64,000 bases of DNA from Lachnospiraceae bacterium AM48-27BH (GCA_003478355.1 QUFC01000004.1:62001-126000), one strand, 5' to 3'. Positions 1 through 9,108 are shown, counted from the stretch's first letter. Numbers and translations are program-made. The notes: generated from the sequence alone by a model not told the origin.

Positions 1-1394
1 AATCCTATGATCTGGCAGTGGAGGATTACAATGAGGCAGTGGAGAAATACAGTGGAAATACCTACAAATCCACAGAAAGCGGCTATATCAAGACTCTTTA
101 CATAAAAGCAGGTGATAAAGTAGGAGCCAACACCCAGATCGCGGATATTTACAATGACAAACTCATGAAGCTGCGGGTACCATTTTTAAGCATGGACGCA
201 GGGAATATCGGTGTAGGAAATCAGGGCGTGATCACGCTTTCTGACACGGGAGAACAGCTTTCCGGAACCGTGATCGCGGTGGCAAATATGGAAGAAACTC
301 TGTCCGGCGGTCAGGTAGTCCGCTATGTCACATTCCAGGTGGAAAATCCTGGAGGACTGACAGAGAATATGTCTGCTTCGGCGCAGGTAGGCGATTTCCT
401 GTGTGCTCAGGAGGGAACCTTCAGTGCAACCTTAGACAAGATAATGGTTGCAGATCTGGCTTCCAATGTGGAGGTAGAGAGTTTCCTGGTCAATGAAGGG
501 GATTATGTCAGCAAGGGAAGTGCCATTTTCAAAATGACACAGAAAACAGGTGATAATCTGATCCGCAGCTACAAAGATGCCATGGATAAGGCTAAGGAAA
601 GCTTAGAGTCTGCACAGAGCAAGCTGGAGAGTACCCAGGATAATTATGATAATTATACCATTACGGCCCCGATTTCCGGAACTGTGATCACTAAGACCGT
701 GAAAGCAGGAGATAAGATCAACGCAGGCGGCAACAGCACGGTAACGCTGGCAACCATTTATGATCTGTCAGAGCTGACCTTTGAGATGTCTGTGGATGAA
801 CTGGACGTGCAGAATGTCCAGGTAGGCCAGACGGTAGAAGTGACGGCGGATGCTTTTGAGAATCAGACCTTCAGCGGTAAAGTGACCAATGTCAGCCTTG
901 CAAGCTCCTATTCCAACGGTGTGACCAACTATCCGGTAACAGTTACCATGGATGAGGTGGGAAGCCTGCTTCCGGGCATGAATGTGGATGGCAATATTAT
1001 CCTCGACCAGGCAGAGGATGCTTTAGTGATTCCGGTGGATGCCCTGATGCGTGGAAACAAGGTCTATGTGAAGGATGCTTCTGCTACAGAGCAGCAGGGC
1101 AATGTACCGGCTGGATTTAAGTCAGTGGATGTGGAGACCGGGCTTACCAATGATGATTATGTAGAGATCGTAAGCGGTTTATCGGAAGGCGATGAGGTCT
1201 ATGTGGCAGAATCCACGGTTTCCAGCAATCAGATGATGATGCCTGGCGGCGATATGGGCGGCATGGGCGGAGGTCCTGGCAGTGGCGGTCAGGGAGGTCC
1301 TGGCGGCGGAGGTCCAGGCGGCGGTGGCGGCCAGGGAGCCCGGGCGGTGGCGGCGGACGCCCATAAGACCGCAAGATCGTCCGCAGAACGTTAG
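1..1394 (+). CDS. HlyD/MacA-type periplasmic adaptor, 5' end outside window
   Basis: Membrane-fusion/adaptor subunit of an ABC exporter; it would link the ATPase and permease encoded just downstream to the cell envelope. The frame is open from base 3, so the N-terminus and any signal anchor lie outside the window. Two biotinyl-lipoyl-like halves are visible (SGYIKTLYIKAGDKVG and SGTVITKTVKAGDKIN) flanking a polar helical stretch (about residues 185-215), followed by a beta-barrel domain (EVTADAFENQTFSGKV). The tail is Met/Gly rich (MMMPGGDMGGMGGG). The last about 20 residues (ARAVAADAHKTARSSAER) look out of frame: another frame keeps the Gly/Pro composition and stops at 1364-1366, so a frameshift in the G-rich run is likely. 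The family call is firm; the exported substrate is unknown. Confidence 0.85.
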   Translation, partial: SYDLAVEDYNEAVEKYSGNTYKSTESGYIKTLYIKAGDKVGANTQIADIYNDKLMKLRVPFLSMDAGNIGVGNQGVITLSDTGEQLSGTVIAVANMEETLSGGQVVRYVTFQVENPGGLTENMSASAQVGDFLCAQEGTFSATLDKIMVADLASNVEVESFLVNEGDYVSKGSAIFKMTQKTGDNLIRSYKDAMDKAKESLESAQSKLESTQDNYDNYTITAPISGTVITKTVKAGDKINAGGNSTVTLATIYDLSELTFEMSVDELDVQNVQVGQTVEVTADAFENQTFSGKVTNVSLASSYSNGVTNYPVTVTMDEVGSLLPGMNVDGNIILDQAEDALVIPVDALMRGNKVYVKDASATEQQGNVPAGFKSVDVETGLTNDDYVEIVSGLSEGDEVYVAESTVSSNQMMMPGGDMGGMGGGPGSGGQGGPGGGGPGGGGGQGARAVAADAHKTARSSAER

Positions 1395-1455
1395 GAATCA
1401 CAGGCAGAAATCCCCGGTGATTGAACAACTGATGTCATGCATTTGGAGGTAACAT

Positions 1456-2175
1456 ATGGCAGAGCCATTGATTGAATTAAAAAATATCTATAAGATTTAC
1501 CATATGGGTGATGAGGAGGTCCGGGCCAGCGATGGCGTCAGCCTCTCCATTGACCGGGGAGAGTTTGTGGCCATTGTCGGTAAATCCGGAAGTGGTAAAT
1601 CAACCCTGATGAATATCATCGGCGCCCTGGATGTGCCGACAGAGGGCGAATATATCTTAGGCGGCGAGGACGTCAGCGAGATGAGCGACGACCAGCTTGC
1701 GCAGATCCGGAATAAGATGATCGGATTTATTTTCCAGCAGTACAACCTGCTTCCTAAGCTGAATCTGTTGGAGAATGTGGAGCTGCCATTGTTATATGCC
1801 GGAGTGCCTGTCCAGGAGCGCAAGGAGCGGGCCTTAAAATCGTTAGCGAAGGTTGGACTGGAGGAAAAATGGAAAAACCTGCCCAACCAGTTATCCGGCG
1901 GCCAGCAGCAGAGGGTTTCCATTGCCAGGGCACTGGCGGGAGACCCGTCCCTGATCCTGGCGGATGAGCCCACCGGCGCGCTGGATTCCAGAACCAGCCG
2001 GGAAGTATTAAATTTCTTGAGACAGTTAAACGAAGAAGGAAATACCATCGTCATGATCACCCATGATAATTCCATTGCTTTAGAGGCAAAACGGGTGGTA
2101 CGGATCAAGGATGGTAAGATCAATTTTGACGGAGATGTGAAAGACTATGCTGCAATCATTCAAGCTGGCAATTAA
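1456..2175 (+). CDS. ABC exporter ATPase, MacB/LolD-like
   Basis: ATP-binding subunit (239 aa) that should power the exporter formed with the adaptor upstream and the permease downstream. All ABC motifs are intact: Walker A GKSGSGKST near residue 43, signature LSGGQQQR near 146, Walker B LILADEPTGALD, and the switch His in MITHD. The start has a GGAGGT site 5 bases upstream. The last 29 bases overlap the permease gene, which indicates translational coupling. MacB/LolD/FtsE-type ATPases share this length and the GALD extension of Walker B. The ATPase call is certain; the exported substrate (peptide, macrolide, lipoprotein) cannot be read from sequence. Confidence 0.93.
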   Translation: MAEPLIELKNIYKIYHMGDEEVRASDGVSLSIDRGEFVAIVGKSGSGKSTLMNIIGALDVPTEGEYILGGEDVSEMSDDQLAQIRNKMIGFIFQQYNLLPKLNLLENVELPLLYAGVPVQERKERALKSLAKVGLEEKWKNLPNQLSGGQQQRVSIARALAGDPSLILADEPTGALDSRTSREVLNFLRQLNEEGNTIVMITHDNSIALEAKRVVRIKDGKINFDGDVKDYAAIIQAGN

Positions 2176-3325
2176 AAGTATACGGAGCAACAAAATGCGG
2201 TCGTTTCTGACCATGCTTGGTATCATCATCGGTGTTGCCTCGGTCATTATCTTAGTAAGTCTGGTCAATGCCTATATGTCCTATATGACAGAGAGCTTTG
2301 CCAGTCTGGGAACCAATCAGATCTCTGTCAATATGACTAATCTGTCATCCCGTTCGGTATCAGTGGATGAGATGTATGAGTTTTATGAGGAGCACACGGA
2401 TCTGTTTGACCATATGACTCCTATGGTATCGGTAAGTACTACCGTAAAGCATAACAGTGATACCATGTCCTCCACCAGTGTCAGCGGAGTGAGTGAAGAT
2501 TACCTGGCGATCAAGGACTATGATCTGGTCCAGGGACGGAATATCCAGTATTCAGACATTACGTCCAGACAGAAGGTCTGTGTGATCGGCTATTATGTGG
2601 CCAGCGAGTTGTACGGAAGTCCGGAGAAGGCCATTGACGAGACCATCAAGATTGGCGGATATGCTTACCGGGTGGTCGGTGTGGTGGAACGTCAGGATGA
2701 GGATGATTTAGAAGATGGCGGAACCGATGATTTTGTATGGCTGCCTTATAGCTGTGCCGTTAAAATGGCCAGAAATGCCAACATCAACAACTATACCTTT
2801 ACGATCATGGATCTGACTACAGCATCGGAGGCTACGGCTCTGATCGAGAATTTCCTTTATGAAACCTTTAAAGATGATGATCTTTACAATGTGACCGCCA
2901 TGAGCGAGATGCTGGACTCCTTAAATTCCATGATCGCTATGGTATCTGCCGGGCTTGGCGGTATTGCAGGAATCTCCCTTCTGGTAGCCGGTGTGGGCGT
3001 TATGAATATTATGTTAGTGTCTGTCACGGAGCGTACCCGTGAGATCGGTATCCGGAAAGCCTTAGGAGCCAGAAAAAGCGTGATCTTACAGCAGTTTGTG
3101 ATCGAGGCGGCAGTGCAGAGCGCCATGGGCGGTATCATCGGCATCATCATTGGAAGCATCGCGACTACAACCGTTGGAAAACTGGCTGGCTTGAATGCTA
3201 CGCCAACCCCGATGGCAGTGATCGTGTCCTTCAGTGTTTCTGTTGCCATTGGCCTGTTCTTCGGCTATATGCCGGCAAGACGGGCGGCAAGCCTGAATCC
3301 GATCGATGCGCTGCGGAGCGAGTAA
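2147..3325 (+). CDS. ABC exporter permease, MacB/FtsX family
   Basis: Integral membrane subunit (392 aa) with the MacB architecture: an N-terminal membrane helix after a basic leader (KSIRSNKMRSFLTMLGIIIGVASVIILVSL), a large extracytoplasmic domain (about residues 45-265), then three C-terminal helices of the FtsX domain. The FtsX coupling motif SVTERTREIGIRKALGARK is present near residue 285 and the gene ends with the typical RRAASLNPIDALRSE. It overlaps the ATPase gene by 29 bases in a different frame. Together with the adaptor and ATPase it forms a complete tripartite-like exporter, as in many Bacillota that use MacAB-like pumps for peptides or antibiotics. Confidence 0.92.
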   Translation: MLQSFKLAIKSIRSNKMRSFLTMLGIIIGVASVIILVSLVNAYMSYMTESFASLGTNQISVNMTNLSSRSVSVDEMYEFYEEHTDLFDHMTPMVSVSTTVKHNSDTMSSTSVSGVSEDYLAIKDYDLVQGRNIQYSDITSRQKVCVIGYYVASELYGSPEKAIDETIKIGGYAYRVVGVVERQDEDDLEDGGTDDFVWLPYSCAVKMARNANINNYTFTIMDLTTASEATALIENFLYETFKDDDLYNVTAMSEMLDSLNSMIAMVSAGLGGIAGISLLVAGVGVMNIMLVSVTERTREIGIRKALGARKSVILQQFVIEAAVQSAMGGIIGIIIGSIATTTVGKLAGLNATPTPMAVIVSFSVSVAIGLFFGYMPARRAASLNPIDALRSE

Positions 3326-3392
3326 ATTTGCATTATCATCCTTCAGGTGGTATACTCTGGAAAAAGAGGACCATCTGGAGGATTTTTTGATT

Positions 3393-4400
3393 ATGAAAGT
3401 TGTGGATATGCATTGCGATACGATCGCAGAGATCTATGAAAGAAGAAAAAAGGGTGAAAACCTTGATTTAAGAAAGAATGGACTGCATCTGGATCTGGAG
3501 AAAATGAAGAAAGGGGATTATTTTTTACAGAATTTTGCCCTGTTTACGTCTCTTAAGAACGTTGAACGTCCTTTTGAACACACCTGTCGTCTGGCAGAGA
3601 CCTTCTATGAAGAAATGGAGGCCAACAAAGACCTGATCGGCGTGGTAAAAGCTTATGAAGATATTGAGGAAAACTGGAAGAAGGGGAAAATGTCTGCCCT
3701 GCTTACGATTGAAGAAGGCGGAGTTTGTCAGGGCGATCTGATGCTTTTGCGTTTCTTTTATCATCTGGGTGTCCGTATGATGACGCTAACCTGGAATTAT
3801 CCCAATGAGCTTGGGTATCCGAACCGCCTGGCATCGAACAGCAGCTATTTCCCATCCGATGGAGAGGATGATGCCGTACATGGATTGACAGAAAAAGGAA
3901 TCCAGTTCGTGGAGGAGATGGAGCATCTGGGTATGATCGTGGATGTTTCCCATCTGAGTGATGCCGGTTTCTGGGATGTGATCCGGTATACGAAAAAACC
4001 ATTTGTTGCCAGCCATTCCAATGCCCGTGCCCTGGTTCCGGATTGTCCAAGGGATCTGACTGATGACATGATCCGTGCTTTATCGGAGCGTGGTGGTGTT
4101 GCAGGAATCAACTATTTTCCACCATTTTTAAGCGCTCAGGATCCGAAAGCAGACAGAAGTGCATATCAGAGCCGAATCTCAGATATGATCCGTCATATGA
4201 AGCATATGAAACAGGTAGGCGGCATCCAGTGCATCGGTCTGGGATCTGATTTTGATGGAATCCACGGAGATCTGGAGATGAAAGACGGTTCTGAGCTTCC
4301 AAAGCTGGAGTGGGCTATGCGGAAGGAAGGGTTCACGGAAAGTGAGATCGAGGCGGTATTTTATGGAAATGTGTTGAGAGTTTATAAAGAAGTGTTATAA
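3393..4400 (+). CDS. Membrane dipeptidase (peptidase M19)
   Basis: Zinc dipeptidase of the renal dipeptidase/M19 family, 335 aa, predicted to cleave dipeptides, including D-amino-acid-containing ones. Metal ligands are seen in VDMHCDT near the start, then EEGG, VDVSHLSD, ASHSNARAL and LGSDFDG, in family order and spacing. No signal peptide is seen, so it is probably cytoplasmic. I chose the ATG at 3393 because TGGAGGA lies 10 bases upstream and the protein begins at the conserved beta strand; an earlier in-frame start at 3306 would overlap the exporter permease. A dispersed repeat begins at its stop codon and a strong stem-loop follows. Confidence 0.92.
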   Translation: MKVVDMHCDTIAEIYERRKKGENLDLRKNGLHLDLEKMKKGDYFLQNFALFTSLKNVERPFEHTCRLAETFYEEMEANKDLIGVVKAYEDIEENWKKGKMSALLTIEEGGVCQGDLMLLRFFYHLGVRMMTLTWNYPNELGYPNRLASNSSYFPSDGEDDAVHGLTEKGIQFVEEMEHLGMIVDVSHLSDAGFWDVIRYTKKPFVASHSNARALVPDCPRDLTDDMIRALSERGGVAGINYFPPFLSAQDPKADRSAYQSRISDMIRHMKHMKQVGGIQCIGLGSDFDGIHGDLEMKDGSELPKLEWAMRKEGFTESEIEAVFYGNVLRVYKEVL

Positions 4401-4453
4401 CTGTTCAGTAGGTCTGCGCACATGCTGCGCTGACCGTAAGAACACATAGTTAC
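4397..4453 (+). repeat. Dispersed palindromic repeat, family A, copy 1
   Basis: Starts within the dipeptidase stop codon. Bases 4397-4442 match the reverse complement of 49685-49730 at 44 of 46 positions. It contains an internal stem (GGTCtGCGCA with TGCGCtGACC) and ends in ATAGTTAC, complementary to the outer TAACT. It resembles a deletion derivative of the longer copy at 49599-49730. Confidence 0.8.
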
Positions 4454-4460
4454 ACATAAA

Positions 4461-4570
4461 AACAATAAAACAGCTGCGATAATCCGAGTAAGGGGAAATA
4501 ATGAATCATTGATTGGCAGTAATCAGATTTAATATGCGGATTATATACGGCTGTTTTATTGTTTTATTTT
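4461..4570 (+). terminator. Long two-stage stem-loop with T-rich tail
   Basis: AACAATAAAACAGC (4461-4474) pairs perfectly over 14 bp with 4550-4563, and ATAATCCG (4479-4486) pairs with CGGATTAT (4537-4544). A TTTTATTTTTTATT tail follows. It most likely terminates dipeptidase transcription. Because of its length (103 nt) and the small hairpin in its loop (TGATT/AATCA), a regulatory RNA role is possible. Confidence 0.7.
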
Positions 4571-4662
4571 TTATTGGGGTTTTGGTACAGTCCATATTGT
4601 AAATGGAATGCAAGAAAAATTCAAATACAAAAAAAATTATATAATCTATAAGAAAAATCCTA

Positions 4663-4678
4663 TTGAAAACGCTTACAA
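4663..4678 (+). promoter_or_regulatory. cre-like catabolite operator
   Basis: TTGAAAACGCTTACAA fits the Bacillota cre consensus WTGNAANCGNWNNCW. It lies 55 bases upstream of the -35 box of the importer operon. It could be bound by CcpA or by another LacI-family regulator; this is inferred from motif match only. Confidence 0.5.
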
Positions 4679-4732
4679 TAAACCTGGACGCTTTAACACT
4701 TTAAAATCATTGAAATTTAAAGCCATATAACG

Positions 4733-4761
4733 TTGACGCGACAAAAAATTTGTAGTAGAAT
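4733..4761 (+). promoter_or_regulatory. Sigma-A promoter of the TrpXYZ-like importer operon
   Basis: TTGACG at 4733-4738, 17-base spacer, TAGAAT at 4756-4761. The predicted start is about 65 bases upstream of the lipoprotein ATG. Confidence 0.75.
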
Positions 4762-4831
4762 ATAGAGAAATCGTAGCTGTGAAGGGACGGAACAGTTACA
4801 AAATCTTGAAGAAAGAACAGGGAGAGTAATT

Positions 4832-5889
4832 ATGAAGAAAACAGGAAAAATTTTATCAATGATTCTTGCAGGAACGATGGCACTGTCCATGGCTGGATGT
4901 GGCAGCAACACGGCAGAGACTACTGCGGCAGCAACAGAAGCAGCAAAAACAGAAGCAGCTTCTGAGTCCGCAGCAGAGTCCACTGCAGAGGCAGCAGGCG
5001 CAGCGAGTGATAAAACCTATAAGATAGGCATCTGCCAGCTGGTACAGCATGATGCGTTAGACGCAGCAACAAAGGGCTTTAAAGATGCCCTGACAGAAGC
5101 ATTTGGCGATGCGGTCACGTTTGATGAGCAGAATGCCCAGGGTGATTCCAATACCTGTTCTACCATTATCAACAGTTTTGTATCCAATGACGTAGATCTG
5201 ATCCTTGCCAATGCAACACCGGCATTACAGGCAGCACAGGCCGGAACCAATGAGATCCCGATCCTGGGTACTTCCGTTACCGAGTATGGCGTGGCATTAG
5301 GAATCGATGGATTTGATGGTACCGTAGGCGGCAACATTTCCGGTACTTCCGATCTGGCTCCACTGGACGAGCAGGCAGCGATGTTACATGAGCTGTTCCC
5401 GGATGCAAAGAACGTAGGATTGTTATATGCTCCGCAGAGCCAAACTCCCAGTATCAGGTAGATACCGTGAAGGCAGCTCTGGAAGAGCTTGGATATACCT
5501 GCGAGTACTATGCGTTCTCTGATTCCAACGATCTGTCTACCATCGCAACCAAGGCAGCTTCTGAGAGCGATGTACTTTATGCTCCGACCGATAACACAGC
5601 AGCTTCCAACACGGAGATCATCAACAACATCTGCCAGCCTGCAGGCATTCCGGTGATCGCAGGCGAAGAGGGTATCTGCTCCGGATGCGGTGTAGCAACT
5701 CTTTCCATCAGCTACTACGATTTAGGTGTGGCAACCGGTAAGATGGCAGTAAAGATCTTAAACGGAGAGTCTAACATCTCTGAGATGCCGATCGAGTATG
5801 CACCACAGTTCACAAAGAAATATAACCCAACGATCTGTGAAGCATTAGGAATCGAGGTTCCATCCGATTATGTAGCAATCGGCGAATAG
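4832..5889 (+). CDS. ABC importer substrate-binding lipoprotein, TrpX-like (frameshifted)
   Basis: Extracellular solute-binding lipoprotein of the ABC_sub_bind (PF04392) family, which captures small ligands (tryptophan/tyrosine in characterised members) for the permease and ATPase downstream. The N-terminus has a signal peptide with lipobox SMAGC, then an Ala/Thr/Glu-rich linker. The frame breaks near 5440: the first part stops at 5459-5461 and the second frame continues without loss as NSQYQVDTVKAALEELGY to the stop at 5887-5889. Adding one C to the CC at 5440-5441 restores the frame (PQSPNSQYQ), so I treat this as one gene with a probable sequence error. Ligand identity is not determined by what I can see. 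Confidence 0.85.
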
Positions 5890-6018
5890 TCATCATACAA
5901 AAGCAATACAAGACAGCGTGAATAGAAGCAGCGGAAGGGAAAAAGCCTTTCGCTGCCTTTTCGCTAAAAAGAGTGCTGCTGCTTGGCGGCATTACCACAA
6001 AAGGATGAGGTGAAAAAG

Positions 6019-6939
6019 ATGAATATTATGAGTTTGGTGAATGCTTTGCCGGGAGCGGCGGCGCAGGGCCTGATCTGGGGAATCATGGCAATCGGAGTTT
6101 ACATTACTTACCGGATCCTGGATTTTGCGGATCTGACTGTGGACGGTTCTTTATGTACCGGCGGCGCAGTCTGCATTATGCTGATGTTGAAGGGGTGCAA
6201 CGTCTGGGCAGCTATGGCCGGTGCCCTGGTTGCGGGTATGTTAGCTGGTTTTGTGACTGGATTTTTTCATACATTCATGGGAATTCCGGCAATTTTATCT
6301 GGTATTTTAACACAACTTGGTCTGTGGTCCGTGAACTTGAAGATTATGGGAAAGGCGAATCAGGCCATCAATGTAGACAAATACAAGCTTTTGGTGTCTC
6401 TGCGTTTTATTAAGAACGTCCCTTTTTATAAAAATACGATCCTTCTGGTGGCAGTGATCATCGTAGTGCTGATCGCAGTTCTGTACTGGTTCTTTGGAAC
6501 TGAGATGGGATGCTCCCTGCGTGCTACCGGATGCAATGACAAGATGGCAAGAGCACAGGGAATCAACACCGATTTCAGCCGTGTTCTTGGTCTGATGGTA
6601 TCTAATGGTCTTGTAGGGCTTTCTGGTGCGCTGCTTGCCCAGTATCAGGGCTTTGCCGATATCAACATGGGCCGCGGTGCCATCGTCATTGGTCTGGCTG
6701 CAGTAATCATCGGAGAGGCGATCTTCGGCAAGATCTTCCATAACTTTGCACTTCTGTTATTCAGTGTCAGCCTTGGTTCCATCGTTTACTATCTGGTTTT
6801 ACAGGTAGTGATCTGGATGGGTATCGATACCGATTTATTAAAACTCCTTTCCGCAGTGGTAGTTGCCATTTTCTTAGCAATTCCGGTATGGAAAGCAAGA
6901 TATTTTACAAAACCTGTGAAAAAAGGAGGAAAAAACTAA
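6019..6939 (+). CDS. ABC importer permease, TrpY-like
   Basis: Integral membrane permease (306 aa) of the BPD_transp_2 type, paired with the upstream lipoprotein and downstream ATPase. About eight to nine hydrophobic helices are visible, with the family motif YRILDFADLTVDGSLCTGGA near the N-terminus and GCSLRATGCNDKMARAQGIN in the cytoplasmic coupling loop. The start at 6019 is supported by GAGGTG 6 bases upstream; a TTG start 36 bases earlier lacks such support. The stop and the ATPase start share the sequence TAATG, indicating coupled translation. The family also handles branched-chain and aromatic amino acids, so the substrate is only inferred. Confidence 0.9.
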   Translation: MNIMSLVNALPGAAAQGLIWGIMAIGVYITYRILDFADLTVDGSLCTGGAVCIMLMLKGCNVWAAMAGALVAGMLAGFVTGFFHTFMGIPAILSGILTQLGLWSVNLKIMGKANQAINVDKYKLLVSLRFIKNVPFYKNTILLVAVIIVVLIAVLYWFFGTEMGCSLRATGCNDKMARAQGINTDFSRVLGLMVSNGLVGLSGALLAQYQGFADINMGRGAIVIGLAAVIIGEAIFGKIFHNFALLLFSVSLGSIVYYLVLQVVIWMGIDTDLLKLLSAVVVAIFLAIPVWKARYFTKPVKKGGKN

Positions 6940-7736
6940 TGCTGCAGATCAAAGAAATATCCAAGACCTTTAATCCAGGAACGGTGAATGAGAAAAAAGC
7001 GCTTCGTTCCCTGAGCCTGACGCTGGCAGATGGGGATTTTGTAACCGTGATCGGTGGAAATGGAGCTGGTAAGTCAACACTTTTAAATGCCATTGCAGGA
7101 ACCTGGTTTGTGGATGAGGGAAAGATCCTTCTGGATGATAAAGATGTTACCGGACTTCCGGAATATAAGCGTGCCAAATTCCTGGGCCGTGTGTTCCAGG
7201 ACCCGATGAATGGAACGGCTGCCACCATGGAGATTGAAGAGAACCTGGCGCTGGCATTCCGCAGAGGCGACAAGCGTACCTTGAGGATCGGAATCACCCA
7301 GGCAGAGCGGAAGATGTACCGGGAAGTCCTTGCAAGACTGGGGCTTGGTCTGGAAAACCGTATGACCTCCAAGGTAGGACTGCTTTCGGGTGGACAGAGA
7401 CAGGCACTGACCCTTCTGATGGCTACCTTAAAGAAACCAAAGGTATTGCTTTTGGATGAGCATACCGCAGCTCTGGATCCGAAAACTGCGGCAAAAGTCC
7501 TGGATACGACAGAAGCAATCGTCAATGAAAATCATCTGACCACGCTGATGATCACTCATAACATGAGGGATGCCATTCAGATCGGCAACCGCCTGATCAT
7601 GATGAACAATGGTCAGATCATCTACGATGTGGCAGGAGAGGAAAAGAAGAAACTGACGGTAGAGGATCTGCTTCGTAAATTTGCGGAGGCCAGTGGTGAA
7701 GAATTTGCCAATGACCGGATGATGCTGGCAAAATAG
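6939..7736 (+). CDS. ABC importer ATPase, TrpZ-like
   Basis: Energising ATPase (265 aa) of the importer. Walker A GGNGAGKST, signature LLSGGQRQAL, Walker B VLLLDEHTAALDP and switch MITHNM are all present. DEHTAALD instead of DEPTxxLD is characteristic of the ATPases that pair with ABC_sub_bind lipoproteins. AAGGAGG stands 9 bases before the ATG, inside the end of the permease gene. A strong terminator follows, so the lipoprotein, permease and ATPase form a closed three-gene operon. Confidence 0.93.
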   Translation: MLQIKEISKTFNPGTVNEKKALRSLSLTLADGDFVTVIGGNGAGKSTLLNAIAGTWFVDEGKILLDDKDVTGLPEYKRAKFLGRVFQDPMNGTAATMEIEENLALAFRRGDKRTLRIGITQAERKMYREVLARLGLGLENRMTSKVGLLSGGQRQALTLLMATLKKPKVLLLDEHTAALDPKTAAKVLDTTEAIVNENHLTTLMITHNMRDAIQIGNRLIMMNNGQIIYDVAGEEKKKLTVEDLLRKFAEASGEEFANDRMMLAK

Positions 7737-7755
7737 TCTGTTCAACAGGTGTTGG

Positions 7756-7795
7756 AACTGTCATTTCAAAAGGTAGAAATGACAGTTCTTTTTTT
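7756..7795 (+). terminator. Intrinsic terminator after importer operon
   Basis: Perfect 12-bp stem AACTGTCATTTC / GAAATGACAGTT, 8-nt loop, then C and seven T. Confidence 0.95.
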
Positions 7796-7846
7796 GGACT
7801 AATGAAAATGCTGTGATGATTCTTTTCATGAGATCAGGATTTCTGG

Positions 7847-7875
7847 TTGCGGGATGGAAAATCCTGCGTTAGAAT
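7847..7875 (+). promoter_or_regulatory. Promoter of small ORF / AEC transporter
   Basis: TTGCGG (7847-7852), 17-base spacer, TAGAAT (7870-7875). It places the transcript start just before the small ORF at 7912. Confidence 0.65.
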
Positions 7876-7911
7876 GAAACATGTCTGATTTCGAAATTGG
7901 AACAAGGGAGA

Positions 7912-8052
7912 ATGGGACAAAAATCTATGACAATAGCCGTTGCAGTCACCTTAAGCCAGGGCACCTTTGCCATGAACGGCTTAAATGGCGGGCTTGTGAT
8001 CCAGTGGAATCTGGTGCTGGTGGCGGCGATTCTGGGAATTTTCATCGGATAG
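7912..8052 (+). CDS. Small hydrophobic ORF (46 aa), possible remnant
   Basis: The frame encodes a short protein ending in a membrane helix (VIQWNLVLVAAILGIFIG), stopping 11 bases before the AEC transporter start. A promoter stands just upstream. AGGGAG is present but almost abuts this ATG, and the alternative ATG at 7927 lies too far from it, so the start is uncertain. It could be a small membrane protein made with the transporter, or the C-terminal remnant of a longer transporter whose front is lost. I do not recognise a family. Confidence 0.35.
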   Translation: MGQKSMTIAVAVTLSQGTFAMNGLNGGLVIQWNLVLVAAILGIFIG

Positions 8053-8063
8053 GAGGAGAGAAA

Positions 8064-8987
8064 ATGAATTTTAACAATCTGTTCAATATGCAGGGCATGC
8101 TATTCGCTGTGATGCTTTTGGGGCTGTTTTTGAGAAAAAAAGGGATGATCACCGATGAGGGAAAAGCCCTTTTAACGGATCTGGTCATTGATGTGACATT
8201 GCCGGCCAGTATTTTAAAGGCATTCCAGATTGAATTTTCCATGGATATTTTAAAAAGCTGCATTGTGATCTTTATTCTGGCTATTGTGATCCAGATTTTT
8301 TCCTGGGCGGTTGGATTTGTGCTGTATCCGGGCTTTGACCCGAAGCATAAGAAAGTGCTTCAGTATGCTACCATCTGTTCTAATGCAGGAATCTTGGGAA
8401 ATCCGATCGCAGAAGGAATCTTCGGTTCCATGGGACTTTTGTATGCATCTGTTTATCTGATCCCGCAGAGGACATTTATGTGGTCCCTGGGACTGACTTA
8501 TTTTACCGAATGTCCAGATAAAAAGACTCTGGCGAAAAAGGTACTGACCCATCCGTGTATTCTGGCAGTGTTTTTCGGATTTATCCTGCTGATCACTCAG
8601 GTACAGCTTCCAGGTGTGGTCAACCAGACGATCAAAACACTGGCCAATGCCAACACGGCTACCTGTATGATCCTGATCGGATCGATTCTGGCCGGTGTAC
8701 CCTTCAAAAGCCTGGCTGGAAAAGATACGCTGTACTATTCCTTTGTCCGTCTGATCCTGATGCCGCTTCTGATCTGGGGCGGTTGCCGCCTGGCCGGGAT
8801 TGACAGCCTGGTGACCAACATCTCCGTGGTATTAGCAGGAATGCCTGCGGCAAGCGTTACTGCGATCCTGGCAGAAAAATATGATTCTGACGCGGAGTTT
8901 GCCACCCGCTGCGTGGTCCTTTCCACTCTGCTTTCCGTTGTGACGGTGCCGCTGTTATGTATCTTTTTAACTGCGTTTACGGCGTAA
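8064..8987 (+). CDS. AEC-family transporter (auxin efflux carrier fold)
   Basis: Membrane transporter of 307 aa with about ten hydrophobic helices arranged as two halves, typical of the AEC/Mem_trans family (PF03547), whose bacterial members carry malate, malonate or other organic acids. Recognisable features are the N-terminal GLFLRKKGMITDEGKALLTDLVIDVTLPASILKAF, the NAGILGNPIAEGIFG motif in the middle and AGMPAASVTAILAEKY near the end. The ATG at 8064 has AGGAGGAG 5 bases upstream; a longer frame beginning at 7881 adds non-conserved residues over the small ORF and is rejected. The substrate is unknown; the citrate module nearby makes an organic acid plausible. Confidence 0.88.
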   Translation: MNFNNLFNMQGMLFAVMLLGLFLRKKGMITDEGKALLTDLVIDVTLPASILKAFQIEFSMDILKSCIVIFILAIVIQIFSWAVGFVLYPGFDPKHKKVLQYATICSNAGILGNPIAEGIFGSMGLLYASVYLIPQRTFMWSLGLTYFTECPDKKTLAKKVLTHPCILAVFFGFILLITQVQLPGVVNQTIKTLANANTATCMILIGSILAGVPFKSLAGKDTLYYSFVRLILMPLLIWGGCRLAGIDSLVTNISVVLAGMPAASVTAILAEKYDSDAEFATRCVVLSTLLSVVTVPLLCIFLTAFTA

Positions 8988-9108
8988 GAATTTCGTCAGA
9001 AGTTGTCAGAAAACTGTAGAACATGCTAAGGGATTGGTAAAGTCTTATTTTCCATATTTTGCTATAATAAATCCATAAAGAACTTCAGAAATGAAGAAAG
9101 GAGCAGAT

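Noticed and set aside
1144..1428. Pro/Arg-rich minus-strand frame opposite the adaptor's Gly-rich tail
   Set aside because: Antisense shadow of a GC-rich low-complexity tail.
3306..3392. Longer N-terminus for the dipeptidase
   Set aside because: Overlaps the permease gene end and lacks a ribosome site; TGGAGGA fits the ATG at 3393.
4401..4831. Riboswitch or T-box leader before the importer
   Set aside because: No T-box motif or specifier arrangement and no known aptamer core seen; only a long hairpin, a repeat, a cre-like site and a promoter.
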